Positions 28,564 through 36,779 of a stretch of DNA of 42,253 bases are shown one piece after another (position 1 is the stretch's first letter; every line of letters begins with the position of its first letter). The stretch is taken from the NCBI GenBank assembly GCA_021296535.1, contig JAGWAG010000009.1:1-42253 (forward strand), in the 5' to 3' direction. The notes beneath the pieces are model-generated. The model made no database searches, was not told where the DNA came from, and saw only the letters and a list, made by a program, of their open reading frames with translations. This DNA comes from Acidobacteriota bacterium (GTDB lineage Bacteria; Acidobacteriota; Thermoanaerobaculia; Multivoradales; Multivoraceae). The position numbers and the translations under genes are program-made.

Positions 28564-29310
28564 ATGACCGACGAGAATCAGGCCACGGCCCCGGTGGGCG
28601 AGGGAGAATCGTTCGGCTCCTGGCTTCGCAGCCAGCGTGAAGTTCGCCAGGTCGAGCTGGAGACGATCAGTCAGTCGAGCAAGGTCAACATCCGGTATCT
28701 GGAGGCTCTGGAACAGGATCGCTTCGACCTGTTGCCGGCCGCCATCTTCGTCAAGGGCTTTCTGCGCGAGTACGCGCGGATCGTCGGCCTCGATCCGGAC
28801 GAGGTGCTCAATTCCTTTCTCGCCGCTTCCGCCCAGGACGATCTCGAGGGCGGGATCGAGAATTCGGGGAAGCGGTCTCCACGGTTCCCGTTCGGACGGA
28901 CCGGGGTGGTCGTGCTGGTCGTGGCGGCGATTCTCGCCCTTCTCGTGTGGCGCTTCTTTCCCGGGCCGGACGGTGAGGGAGCCGAGGACATGGAGCCGAT
29001 GGCGCCGCCGATCACGGAAGAAGCGCCTCCTCCGCCCCCGCCGGAGTCTCTGCCTGAGCAGGCCTTGCGGGTCACACTGGAGTTCCGGGCCACCAGTTGG
29101 GTCGATGTCCACAGCGACGGCGAGCGCACGGTCAGCGAGTTGCGGGTTCAGGGCGAGTCCCTGACCGTGACCGCGGACGAGGAAATCCGGCTCAAACTCC
29201 GCAACGCTGACGCAGCGGCGATTGAGGTGAACGGCGAGCCGTTCGAGTACGACGCGGGCGACGACGAGGAGATCGTGATCCCGGCTACGGAGGCCGACGT
29301 ACCGCCTTGA
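28564..29310 (+). CDS. RodZ-like HTH membrane protein with C-terminal DUF4115-like domain
   Basis: SFGSWLRSQREVRQVELETISQSSKVNIRYLEALEQDRFDLLPAAIFVKGFLREYARIVGLDPDEVL; single TM VVVLVVAAILALLVWRFF; beta-rich C-terminus. Confidence 0.85.
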   Translation: MTDENQATAPVGEGESFGSWLRSQREVRQVELETISQSSKVNIRYLEALEQDRFDLLPAAIFVKGFLREYARIVGLDPDEVLNSFLAASAQDDLEGGIENSGKRSPRFPFGRTGVVVLVVAAILALLVWRFFPGPDGEGAEDMEPMAPPITEEAPPPPPPESLPEQALRVTLEFRATSWVDVHSDGERTVSELRVQGESLTVTADEEIRLKLRNADAAAIEVNGEPFEYDAGDDEEIVIPATEADVPP

Positions 29311-29372
29311 AGCGGCGGCGTTCCGAAGGCTGGACTTCCGGCCCCCGGAGCCGTATTCTGCGGCGTGCCATT

Positions 29373-29437
29373 CGTGCGCCCGACGACGGACGCACGGACT
29401 GGTACCCGAACGGCGCGGACCGCGCCATGCGGGTACC
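29373..29437 (+). repeat. Dispersed double-hairpin motif, copy 2 (copy 1 at 14651-14711)
   Basis: cgtgcgcccgacgacggacgcacggact matches 14653-14680 with one mismatch, followed by palindrome ggtacccg...ggcgcg-gac-cgcgcc...cgggtacc. Confidence 0.75.
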
Positions 29438-29445
29438 CGGTGCGT

Positions 29446-29522
29446 CGGGGCGTAGCTCAGCCTGGTAGAGCGCACGGTTCGGGACCGTGAGGCCGGAGGT
29501 TCAAGTCCTCTCGCCCCGACCA
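29446..29522 (+). tRNA. tRNA-Pro(CGG), CCA encoded
   Basis: CGGGGCG TA GCTC AGCCTGGTA GAGC G CACGG TTCGGGA CCGTG AGGCC GGAGG TTCAAGT CCTCT CGCCCCG ACCA; anticodon CGG. Confidence 0.96.
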
Positions 29523-29535
29523 GTCCACCGGACAG

Positions 29536-29568
29536 TCCGCGGGCAATCCGCGGGCATTCCGCGGACAG
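29536..29568. repeat. Short tandem repeat, 3 x 11 bp (tccgcgggcaa / tccgcgggcat / tccgcggacag) just after tRNA-Pro
   Basis: Direct reading; the last two units can form tccgcgg-gcatt-ccgcgga. Confidence 0.8.
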
Positions 29569-29599
29569 TCGCTGCGTGCTCGTCAAGTAGACTGTTCGG

Positions 29600-31048
29600 A
29601 TGCGAGCCTCGCCGAAGCTGAGACCACTGGGAAGTCTCGTGCGGCTGGCGTTTGCCCTCGCTTTGGTCGTGGCGCCACTCGTCCTGCTCGCCGACGCAGC
29701 GCAACTGGAGGATTCCGGGGACCAGGACGACTCCCGGACCGCCGAACCCGGGGATGCGGGAGCGGGGGAGCCCGTGGACGGCGATCCTCCCTCGGAGGCC
29801 GACGACCCGATTGCCGAGTCCGGCCCGGAGGTGATCGTGACGGCCGTGGACTCGGTGATTCAGGTCGTCGTCGCCGAGTTCATCGAAGAGGTGACTGCGG
29901 AGGCTGACCGGGTTGGCGCGGAGGCCCTGATCGTCGAGTTGTCCACGCCGGGCGGCGAGATGCAGGCGATGCGCAAGATCTTCACGACCTTCCTCGAGGC
30001 CAGGACACCGGTCGTCGTCTACGTGTCGCCGAGCGGTTCCCAGGCTGCGTCGGCAGGCTTCTTCATCCTGCTGGGGGCCGACGTAGCCGCGATGGCGCCC
30101 GGGACGAACACCGGCGCAGCTCACCCCGTTGCCGGCGGCGGCGAGGACATCCCCGGTGCGATGGGTGAGAAGGTCACGCAGGACGCGGCGGCCACGGCCC
30201 GCTCGCTGGCGGCTCGCCGGGGTCGGGACGAGAAGCTGGCCGAGTCGGCGGTGCTCGAGAGCAAGTCGTTCACCGCGCAGGAGGCGCTCGACGCGGGACT
30301 CGTCGACCTGGTCGCGCCCAGTCTCCAGTCGCTGCTCGTCGACCTCGACGGCCGTGCGGTCGAGAAGGGCGGTCAGGAGTTCACGCTGGCTACCCGCGCG
30401 GCGACGGTACGCCGCATGGAGATGTCGGCCTTCCAGCGCGTGCGGTCGATCATCGCCCACCCGAACGTGGCGCTTCTGCTGATGTCGCTGGGTTCGATCG
30501 GACTGATCTTCGAGATCACCCACCCTGGAGCGATCTTCCCGGGAGTCGTCGGCGCCGTGTGCCTGATTCTCGGGCTGTGGGCGATGTCGGTGCTGCCGGT
30601 GAACTACGCCGGCCTGGCCTTGCTGTTCATCGCCGTTCTCCTCTGGGTGCTCGAGGTCAAGGTTCCGAGCTTCGGCATGCTGACGCTCGGCGGGGCGGTG
30701 TCCTTCTGTCTCGGCGCGATCATGCTGTTCCGGGACGCCGACCCGGCGATGCAGGCGAGCCTGAATCTGATCATCGCGGTCGGCATCACGATCGGACTCC
30801 TGGCGCTCGCACTCGCCCGGCTCGCGCTCAAGGCGCGGCGCAACCGCGTGGCGACGGGCAGCGAGGGCCTCCTCGATGAACTGGGCCTGGTAAGCGCCGG
30901 CATCGAGATTGGCGCGCCGGGCAAGGTTCGGCTGCACGGCGAGATCTGGAATGCGGAAGCCGATGTCCCGGTGGAGGTGGGCGACCGTGTCCGGGTGGTT
31001 CGCGTGGATGGGATGACCCTGCGCGTCGAACCGGTTGGAGAGATCTGA
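29600..31048 (+). CDS. NfeD-family membrane protein with ClpP-like serine protease domain
   Basis: ALIVELSTPGGEMQAMRKIFTTFLEARTPVVVYVSPSGSQAASAGFFILLGADVAAMAPGTNTGAAHPV; TM helices; C-terminal OB-like NfeD domain GAPGKVRLHGEIWNAEADVPVEVGDRVRVVRVDGMTLRVEPV. Confidence 0.92.
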   Translation: MRASPKLRPLGSLVRLAFALALVVAPLVLLADAAQLEDSGDQDDSRTAEPGDAGAGEPVDGDPPSEADDPIAESGPEVIVTAVDSVIQVVVAEFIEEVTAEADRVGAEALIVELSTPGGEMQAMRKIFTTFLEARTPVVVYVSPSGSQAASAGFFILLGADVAAMAPGTNTGAAHPVAGGGEDIPGAMGEKVTQDAAATARSLAARRGRDEKLAESAVLESKSFTAQEALDAGLVDLVAPSLQSLLVDLDGRAVEKGGQEFTLATRAATVRRMEMSAFQRVRSIIAHPNVALLLMSLGSIGLIFEITHPGAIFPGVVGAVCLILGLWAMSVLPVNYAGLALLFIAVLLWVLEVKVPSFGMLTLGGAVSFCLGAIMLFRDADPAMQASLNLIIAVGITIGLLALALARLALKARRNRVATGSEGLLDELGLVSAGIEIGAPGKVRLHGEIWNAEADVPVEVGDRVRVVRVDGMTLRVEPVGEI

Positions 31049-31076
31049 GTACTTCCTAGAAAGGACCTGAATCGCT

Positions 31077-31841
31077 ATGGCGAGTCTTCCCTTTATCGGT
31101 TTCCTGATCGTGGCAGGCCTGTTCCTGCTGACTCGGTGGATCAACATCATGGCCGAGTACGAGCGGGCGGTCGTGTTCCGCCTCGGACGGATTCTGGAGA
31201 AGCCGAAGGGCCCCGGTCTGGTCCTCGTCCTGTGGCCGATCGACCGGATGGTCAAGGTGTCGCTTCGCACCGTCGTGCTGGACGTTCCGCCGCAGGACAT
31301 CATCACTCGCGACAACGTGTCCGTGAAGGTCAACGCGGTCGTCTACTTCCGCGTCCTTGAGCCGACCAAGGCGATCGTCGAGGTGGAGAACTTCCTGTTC
31401 GCCACCAGCCAGTTGGCTCAGACCACGCTGCGCTCGATTCTCGGCCAGACCGAACTGGACCAACTGCTGAGCGAGCGGGAGACTCTGAACGACCAGCTCC
31501 AGACGGTGATCGATCAACAGACCGATCCGTGGGGCATCAAGGTCTCCATGGTCGAGGTCAAGCACGTCGACCTGCCTCAGGAGATGCAGCGCGCGATGGC
31601 CAGGCAGGCCGAGGCCGAGCGGGAGAAGCGCGCCAAGGTGATCCACGCCGCCGGTGAACTCCAGGCGTCCGAATCGCTTGCCGAGGCCGCGTCCGCGATC
31701 AGCGTCAACCCGGTCACGCTGCAACTGCGCTACCTGCAGACCCTGGCGGACATCGCGACCGAGCGGAACTCGACCATTATCTTCCCGCTGCCGCTTGACC
31801 TCTTCAAGGCGTTCGCGGGGTTCAAACCGCCCGAAGAGTGA
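31077..31841 (+). CDS. SPFH/band 7 (slipin/stomatin-like) membrane protein
   Basis: [69 protein letters not shown]; adjacent to nfeD. Confidence 0.94.
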   Translation: MASLPFIGFLIVAGLFLLTRWINIMAEYERAVVFRLGRILEKPKGPGLVLVLWPIDRMVKVSLRTVVLDVPPQDIITRDNVSVKVNAVVYFRVLEPTKAIVEVENFLFATSQLAQTTLRSILGQTELDQLLSERETLNDQLQTVIDQQTDPWGIKVSMVEVKHVDLPQEMQRAMARQAEAEREKRAKVIHAAGELQASESLAEAASAISVNPVTLQLRYLQTLADIATERNSTIIFPLPLDLFKAFAGFKPPEE

Positions 31842-32407
31842 ACCGCGACGCCTACGAGCCCTATGAGGTCGCGGTCAGCAACAGCCAGATTGCCGCCTTC
31901 ATAGCTCTTCTGGCGCTGGCCCTGGTGGGAGCGTTCGCGGCCGGGGTGTGGTGGGGCCGGTCGAACGACCTCGATCTCGCCGAGACCCAGGCGGCCGTCA
32001 CGCTTCCTGACCTGCCGCCTCCCGAAACGGTCCCCGATGCGGCCACGCCTGCCGTCAGGGAGTTGGAAGCCGAGGCGGCGCCGGTCGAGGTCGTGCGGTT
32101 CTTCGGCGACGCCGAGGACGGGGCGCCGGCGGTCGAGGGCGACGGTCCGGTCCCGGCGGCGGCGACGACGACTGCCGGCCTGGTCGTCCAGGTCTTCTCG
32201 AGTGCGGACGCCGGGCAGGCGGCCTCGGTCGAGCAGAAGCTGCGGGCGGACGGACATCGCGCCTTCCTGTCACCCCAGACGCTCGACGGCCACGTGATGC
32301 AACGGGTACGGGTAGGTCCCTTCGAGGACCAGGACTCCGCCTCGGCGGCGGCCGAACTGCTGACCAAACAGTACGGGCTCGAGACCTGGATCACGCCGAA
32401 CAACTGA
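31838..32407 (+). CDS. SPOR-domain membrane protein
   Basis: One TM helix; C-terminal [31 protein letters not shown]...[36 protein letters not shown] overlap with upstream gene. Confidence 0.85.
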   Translation: MNRDAYEPYEVAVSNSQIAAFIALLALALVGAFAAGVWWGRSNDLDLAETQAAVTLPDLPPPETVPDAATPAVRELEAEAAPVEVVRFFGDAEDGAPAVEGDGPVPAAATTTAGLVVQVFSSADAGQAASVEQKLRADGHRAFLSPQTLDGHVMQRVRVGPFEDQDSASAAAELLTKQYGLETWITPNN

Positions 32408-33972
32408 CCGCCGGCCAGACTGCGTCGTCCGGAGCGTCGGCGACGCTGCAGCGGCTCCTGCCGTCGATCTGGTTCCAGCTCGCCATAGCGATCGGCGGCG
32501 GCGTCTGGTGGGCGTTCTGTTTCGACGAGCGGCCCGGGCTCCTGGTCCCTCTGGCGGCCGTCGTGCCGCTGTGTCTGGTTGCGGGTGCGCCGCTCGGGCC
32601 CTGGCGCCGGCTTTGGCTTGGCTGGCTTCACGGCGCCGTGGCGTGGCTGATCGCGGTGCCGTGGCTGTCGACGATGCTGACCGTTTACGGAGGGCTGCCC
32701 GGCGTCGCGTCGGCCGGTCTGGTGGCCCTGCTGGCCATCTACCTGGGCGCCTACCACGGCTTGTTCTGCTGGCTCGCCGGACCTGCCCTGGGGCGTCGCG
32801 ACGTGCTTTCGCTCGTCCTGGCGCCGGCGATCTGGGTCAGTCTCGAACTCGTGCGGGGAGCGGGTCTGTCGGGATTCCCGTGGAACCTGCTCGGATACGC
32901 GTGGGTCGATGTTCCGGGCGCGCTCGACGTGACCCGGTGGATCGGCAGCCTTGGTCTGTCGGGCGTCATCGTTTTCTTCGGCCTCGGGTTGTTGGGGCTC
33001 GTGGACCGCGCGACCCGCCGGCGGGCAGTGACGGTCGTGGCTGGCGTGGCAGTGCTCCTGACGGTCGCTCGCTGGACGAATGTCGACCGGACGGCGCCGG
33101 CGGGGCCGGTGCTCGATGTTCGGGTCGTGCAGCCGAACATCGGCATGATGACGGACGATCAGCTTCAAGGCGGACTGGACCAGTCGTCGATTCGCTCCAA
33201 CTACCGCCGCCTCTTCGAACTGAGCCACGAGGCCTGCGAACCGGGTGCGCTCGTCGTGTGGCCCGAGAGCGCCGGCTGGCCATACGAACTGGAACGCGAC
33301 GCCGCGTTCGCACGCGACATCGAGCGGCTGGTCGGGCGCGGCTGCTCGCTGTTGTTCAACAGCGCCCGCCGCTTCGGCTCGGGCGAGGAAGAGGGGGCTT
33401 TCAACTCCGCCTACCTGCTGACATCAGGTGACGTGCGAGCCGATCGCCAGACGTACGACAAGATGCACCTGGTTCCGTTCGGCGAGTACGTGCCGTTCGC
33501 GCGCTACCTCCCCGGCGTGCGTCAACTGGCGCGGAACACGGGGAGCTTCTCGACCGGCGACGAGGTGAGGTTGCTCGACATGGAAAGCGCCCGCCTGGGG
33601 ATCTCGATCTGCTTCGAGATCGTCTTCCCGATGCAGGTTGCGGCCCGCGTTCGGGACGGGGCTTCGGTCCTCGTCACGATGGCGAACGACTCCTGGTACG
33701 GCGCGACCTGGGCGCCTCATCAGCATCTGCGACCCGCTCGCTTCCGTGCCGCCGAGAACGGACGACCGGTGATCCGCGCCGCGATCACCGGCATCTCGGC
33801 GTCGATCGATTCCCGCGGCAGGGTCCTGGCGACCGCAGGCATCGACGAGACGGCCGTGCTGCGGATGCCGGTCACGCCGGTCGACGGGATGACTCCGTTC
33901 TCCCGGGCGCCACTCCTGGTGCCTCTGCTTTGCCTCCTCCTTGCCGGCTTTGCCATACTGCGTGGACGGTGA
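32404..33972 (+). CDS. lnt: Apolipoprotein N-acyltransferase (start tentative; the first standard start codon in this frame is GTG 32563)
   Basis: Multi-TM N-terminus and CN-hydrolase domain: VWPESAGWPYELERD...YDKMHLVPFGEYVPFARYLPG...LGISICFEIVFPMQVAARVRDGASVLVTMANDSWYG. Confidence 0.9.
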   Translation: MTAGQTASSGASATLQRLLPSIWFQLAIAIGGGVWWAFCFDERPGLLVPLAAVVPLCLVAGAPLGPWRRLWLGWLHGAVAWLIAVPWLSTMLTVYGGLPGVASAGLVALLAIYLGAYHGLFCWLAGPALGRRDVLSLVLAPAIWVSLELVRGAGLSGFPWNLLGYAWVDVPGALDVTRWIGSLGLSGVIVFFGLGLLGLVDRATRRRAVTVVAGVAVLLTVARWTNVDRTAPAGPVLDVRVVQPNIGMMTDDQLQGGLDQSSIRSNYRRLFELSHEACEPGALVVWPESAGWPYELERDAAFARDIERLVGRGCSLLFNSARRFGSGEEEGAFNSAYLLTSGDVRADRQTYDKMHLVPFGEYVPFARYLPGVRQLARNTGSFSTGDEVRLLDMESARLGISICFEIVFPMQVAARVRDGASVLVTMANDSWYGATWAPHQHLRPARFRAAENGRPVIRAAITGISASIDSRGRVLATAGIDETAVLRMPVTPVDGMTPFSRAPLLVPLLCLLLAGFAILRGR

Positions 33973-34044
33973 CTCGGCTTCCGCGTCGGAGGGGCGGGGA
34001 CTACGCTTTGCCTCCTGCTTGCCGGCTTTGCCATACTGCGTGGA
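33927..34044. repeat. 40-bp direct repeat pair (33927-33966 and 34005-34044), one mismatch, 78-bp period
   Basis: gctttgcctcct[c/g]cttgccggctttgccatactgcgtgga occurs in the lnt 3' end and again immediately before the prfB ATG. Confidence 0.95.
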
Positions 34045-35154
34045 TGATCGCCTCCGACGCGAACCGCTCGCTGACCGAACTCAGGTCCCGCCTGGACGGT
34101 CTGCGGAGGTATCTTTGACCCGGCCGAGGTCCGGGAGCAGCTCGCCGCGCTCGACCATGAGATGGAGCAGCCGGGATTCTGGGACGATCCCCGGCAGAGC
34201 GCGCCCCTGCTGCGGCGCCGCAGGACCCTGGAACGGCGGCAGACGACGGTCGATCGGCTGAACGCCGACAGCGGTGAGGTCGAGGCCTGGCTCGAACTGC
34301 TTGCCGAGAGTGCGGAGGCGGTCGAGGGCGAGCGGGAGCTCAGCGAGTTCATTGACCGGGTGAATCGCGAAACCGAGGCGCTCGACCTGGAGTTGAAACT
34401 CTCGGGCGAGGACGACGACCGGAGCGCGCTGCTCGCCATCCACCCCGGTGAGGGTGGCACGGACTCCCAGGACTGGGCCGAGATCCTGCTACGTATGTAC
34501 TTGCGCTGGGCGGAGCAGAGTGGATTCGACGTCACCCTGCTCGAGCGGCTCGACGGCGACGAGGCCGGGCTCAAGAGCGCGACGGTGGCCGTGCGCGGCG
34601 ACTACGCGTTCGGCCGCCTGCGCGGCGAGAGCGGGGTTCATCGGCTGGTCCGGATCTCGCCCTTCGACGCGGCGAAGAGGCGCCACACTTCCTTCGCCTC
34701 GGTCTACGCCTACCCGGAGGTCGACGACGACATCGACATCGAGGTCGAGGACAAGGACATCCGCATCGACACCTTCCGGTCGTCGGGCGCCGGCGGTCAG
34801 CACGTCAACGTGACGGATTCGGCGGTGCGGATCACGCACCATCCGTCCGGGATCGTGGTCAGTTGCCAGAACGAGCGCAGTCAGATCAAGAACCGGGCGA
34901 TGGCGATGAAGATCCTCAAGGCGCGCCTCTACGACCGGGAAGTGCAGAAACGCCGCGAGGAACAGGCCGAGCGCGAGGGGCAGAAGCTGGAGATCGGCTT
35001 CGGCTCCCAGATCCGGAGCTACGTGATGCACCCGTACCGCATGGTCAAGGACCACCGCACGAAGCTCGAGGTCTCCGCCGTTGAGCGAGTCCTCGACGGT
35101 GGGATCGACCCGTTCATCGACGCCTGGCTCGGGCAGCAGCTCGAGACGACCTGA
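34044..35154 (+). CDS. prfB: Peptide chain release factor 2, expressed via +1 programmed frameshift at the UGA at 34116-34118
   Basis: ATG 34044: MIASDANRSLTELRSRLDGLRRYL-TGA; slippery CGG AGG TAT CTT TGA C; +1 frame continues DPAEVREQLAALDHEMEQPGFWDDP. SPF motif (RISPFDAAKRRHTSF) and GGQ motif (GAGGQHVNVTDSAVRITH). Confidence 0.96.
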
Positions 35155-35168
35155 GGGCCGAGGTAGCG

Positions 35169-36779
35169 GTGACCGGACCGGCGGTCGACTACGTTTCGCC
35201 GCTGCCGCCGGTGCGGTCGGGCATCGCCGACTACAGCATCGACCTGCTGGAGGAACTCGCTCCGCTGTGCGATCTGCGCCTGGTGCGTCTGCCCGGCCAG
35301 GAAGTGGCCTCCGAGGTCCGGCGCCGCTACGAGGTGGTTGAGCCGGCGGCACTCGACCCGGCTCGGCGCCTTCCCTTCTACCAACTGGGCAACAACGTGT
35401 ACCACGAGGGTGTGCGCCGCTTCGCCCTCGATGCACCGGGCGTCGCGACGGTGCACGACCTGCGTCTTCATCACCTCCTGGTCGAGGCCACGCTCGCCAG
35501 CGGCGATCTGGACGCCTACGTCGCCGCGCTCGGCGCCGAACATGGCTGGGAAGGGGCGGCGGCGGCGGTACCGACGCGCTGGGGCGCCCATGGCCGGGCC
35601 CGGCTGTTCGAGATGCCGGCGCACGGCTCGCTGCTGCTTCGCCAGCGAGGTCTGCTGGTTCACAGCGACTGGGGCCGCCGCTTTCTCGAGGAGGAGTTGA
35701 GCCAGCGTGCCCCGGGCCTTTCGCTGCCCGAGATTCGGCGAGTCCCGATGCCGATGCCGGCGCCCGATCAGCCGAGCCGGGAGGATGCCGCGGCGTGGCG
35801 GCGCCGGCTGGGCGTCCCGCCCGGCGCCGTCCTGCTCGGTTCGTTCGGGTTCCAGACGCCGATCAAGCGAACGGATGTGCTGCTGCGGTCGCTCGCGGAA
35901 CCCGGCATGGAGGAGATGGTCGTGGTGGTGGCCGGGGAAGCGGCTCCCCTGTTCGATCTGCCGGCGCTGATCCGGGACCTTGGAGTCCAGGACCGGGTGC
36001 TGGTGACCGGTTTCCTCGACGAAGCCTCTTTCCCGACCGCCATTGCCGCCTGCGACCTCTGCCTCAATCTGCGCTATCCGAGCGCGGGAGAAACCTCCGC
36101 GTCACTGCTTCGCATTCTGGCGCTGGGACGGCCAGCGGTCGTCTCGGACTACGGCCAGTTCTCCGAACTGCCGGACGACGTGGTGGTCAAGGCACCGCTG
36201 GGAGACGATCCGGCGCTTGCCGGTCTTCTGCGCCGGCTCCTGGGGGCGCCCGACCGGTTGAGCGAGATGGGCGACGCGGCCCGCTCCTTCATCGAGCGAG
36301 AGCATCGGCCGGCGGAGGCTGCCCGGGCAGTCGTCGAGGCCCTGAACGAGTGGTCCGGCGAAATGGCGGAGGCGCCACCCGCACCTCGGCCGCCGAGTCC
36401 CTCGCCTCCCACTTCGTTGACCTGGGGGTGGCTGCCCGGCCGGATCGAAGTCCAGGGCTGTGAAGCACCCTGGGCGGAGGGTGAGCGGCGCGCGGTGGAG
36501 ATCGTGGTGACCAACACCGGGTTCGCCACCTGGCTATCGGGTCGCCACCCCGATGGTGGCGTCGTCCTCGAACCCCAGCTCTGGAGCGGCGGTCGCGACC
36601 TGTTCAAGGGCAGGCCGTGGATTCCGTTGCCCCGGGATCTCGTGCCCGGCGACGCGTGCCGGATCGCACTGAAGCTCCGCAAGCCGATTGGACCGGCGCG
36701 GCTCCGGCTCGAACCCCACCTGTTCGGCGGCGGCTCGATGACCCTTTGCGGGGCGCCGGCCTTCGACCTGGACCTGTGA
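35169..36779 (+). CDS. Glycosyltransferase (GT4-like) with C-terminal beta-sandwich-like extension
   Basis: VDYVSPLPPVRSGIADYSIDLLEEL...LLGSFGFQTPIKRTDVLLRSL...VLVTGFLDEASFPTAIAACDLCLNLRYPSAGETSASLLRILALGRPAVVSDYGQFSELP. Confidence 0.85.
   Translation: MTGPAVDYVSPLPPVRSGIADYSIDLLEELAPLCDLRLVRLPGQEVASEVRRRYEVVEPAALDPARRLPFYQLGNNVYHEGVRRFALDAPGVATVHDLRLHHLLVEATLASGDLDAYVAALGAEHGWEGAAAAVPTRWGAHGRARLFEMPAHGSLLLRQRGLLVHSDWGRRFLEEELSQRAPGLSLPEIRRVPMPMPAPDQPSREDAAAWRRRLGVPPGAVLLGSFGFQTPIKRTDVLLRSLAEPGMEEMVVVVAGEAAPLFDLPALIRDLGVQDRVLVTGFLDEASFPTAIAACDLCLNLRYPSAGETSASLLRILALGRPAVVSDYGQFSELPDDVVVKAPLGDDPALAGLLRRLLGAPDRLSEMGDAARSFIEREHRPAEAARAVVEALNEWSGEMAEAPPAPRPPSPSPPTSLTWGWLPGRIEVQGCEAPWAEGERRAVEIVVTNTGFATWLSGRHPDGGVVLEPQLWSGGRDLFKGRPWIPLPRDLVPGDACRIALKLRKPIGPARLRLEPHLFGGGSMTLCGAPAFDLDL

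Noticed and set aside
29501-31333. 610-aa minus-strand ORF covering tRNA-Pro 3' end, nfeD and slipin
   Set aside because: Overlaps a tRNA and two recognisable plus-strand genes; translation is low complexity.
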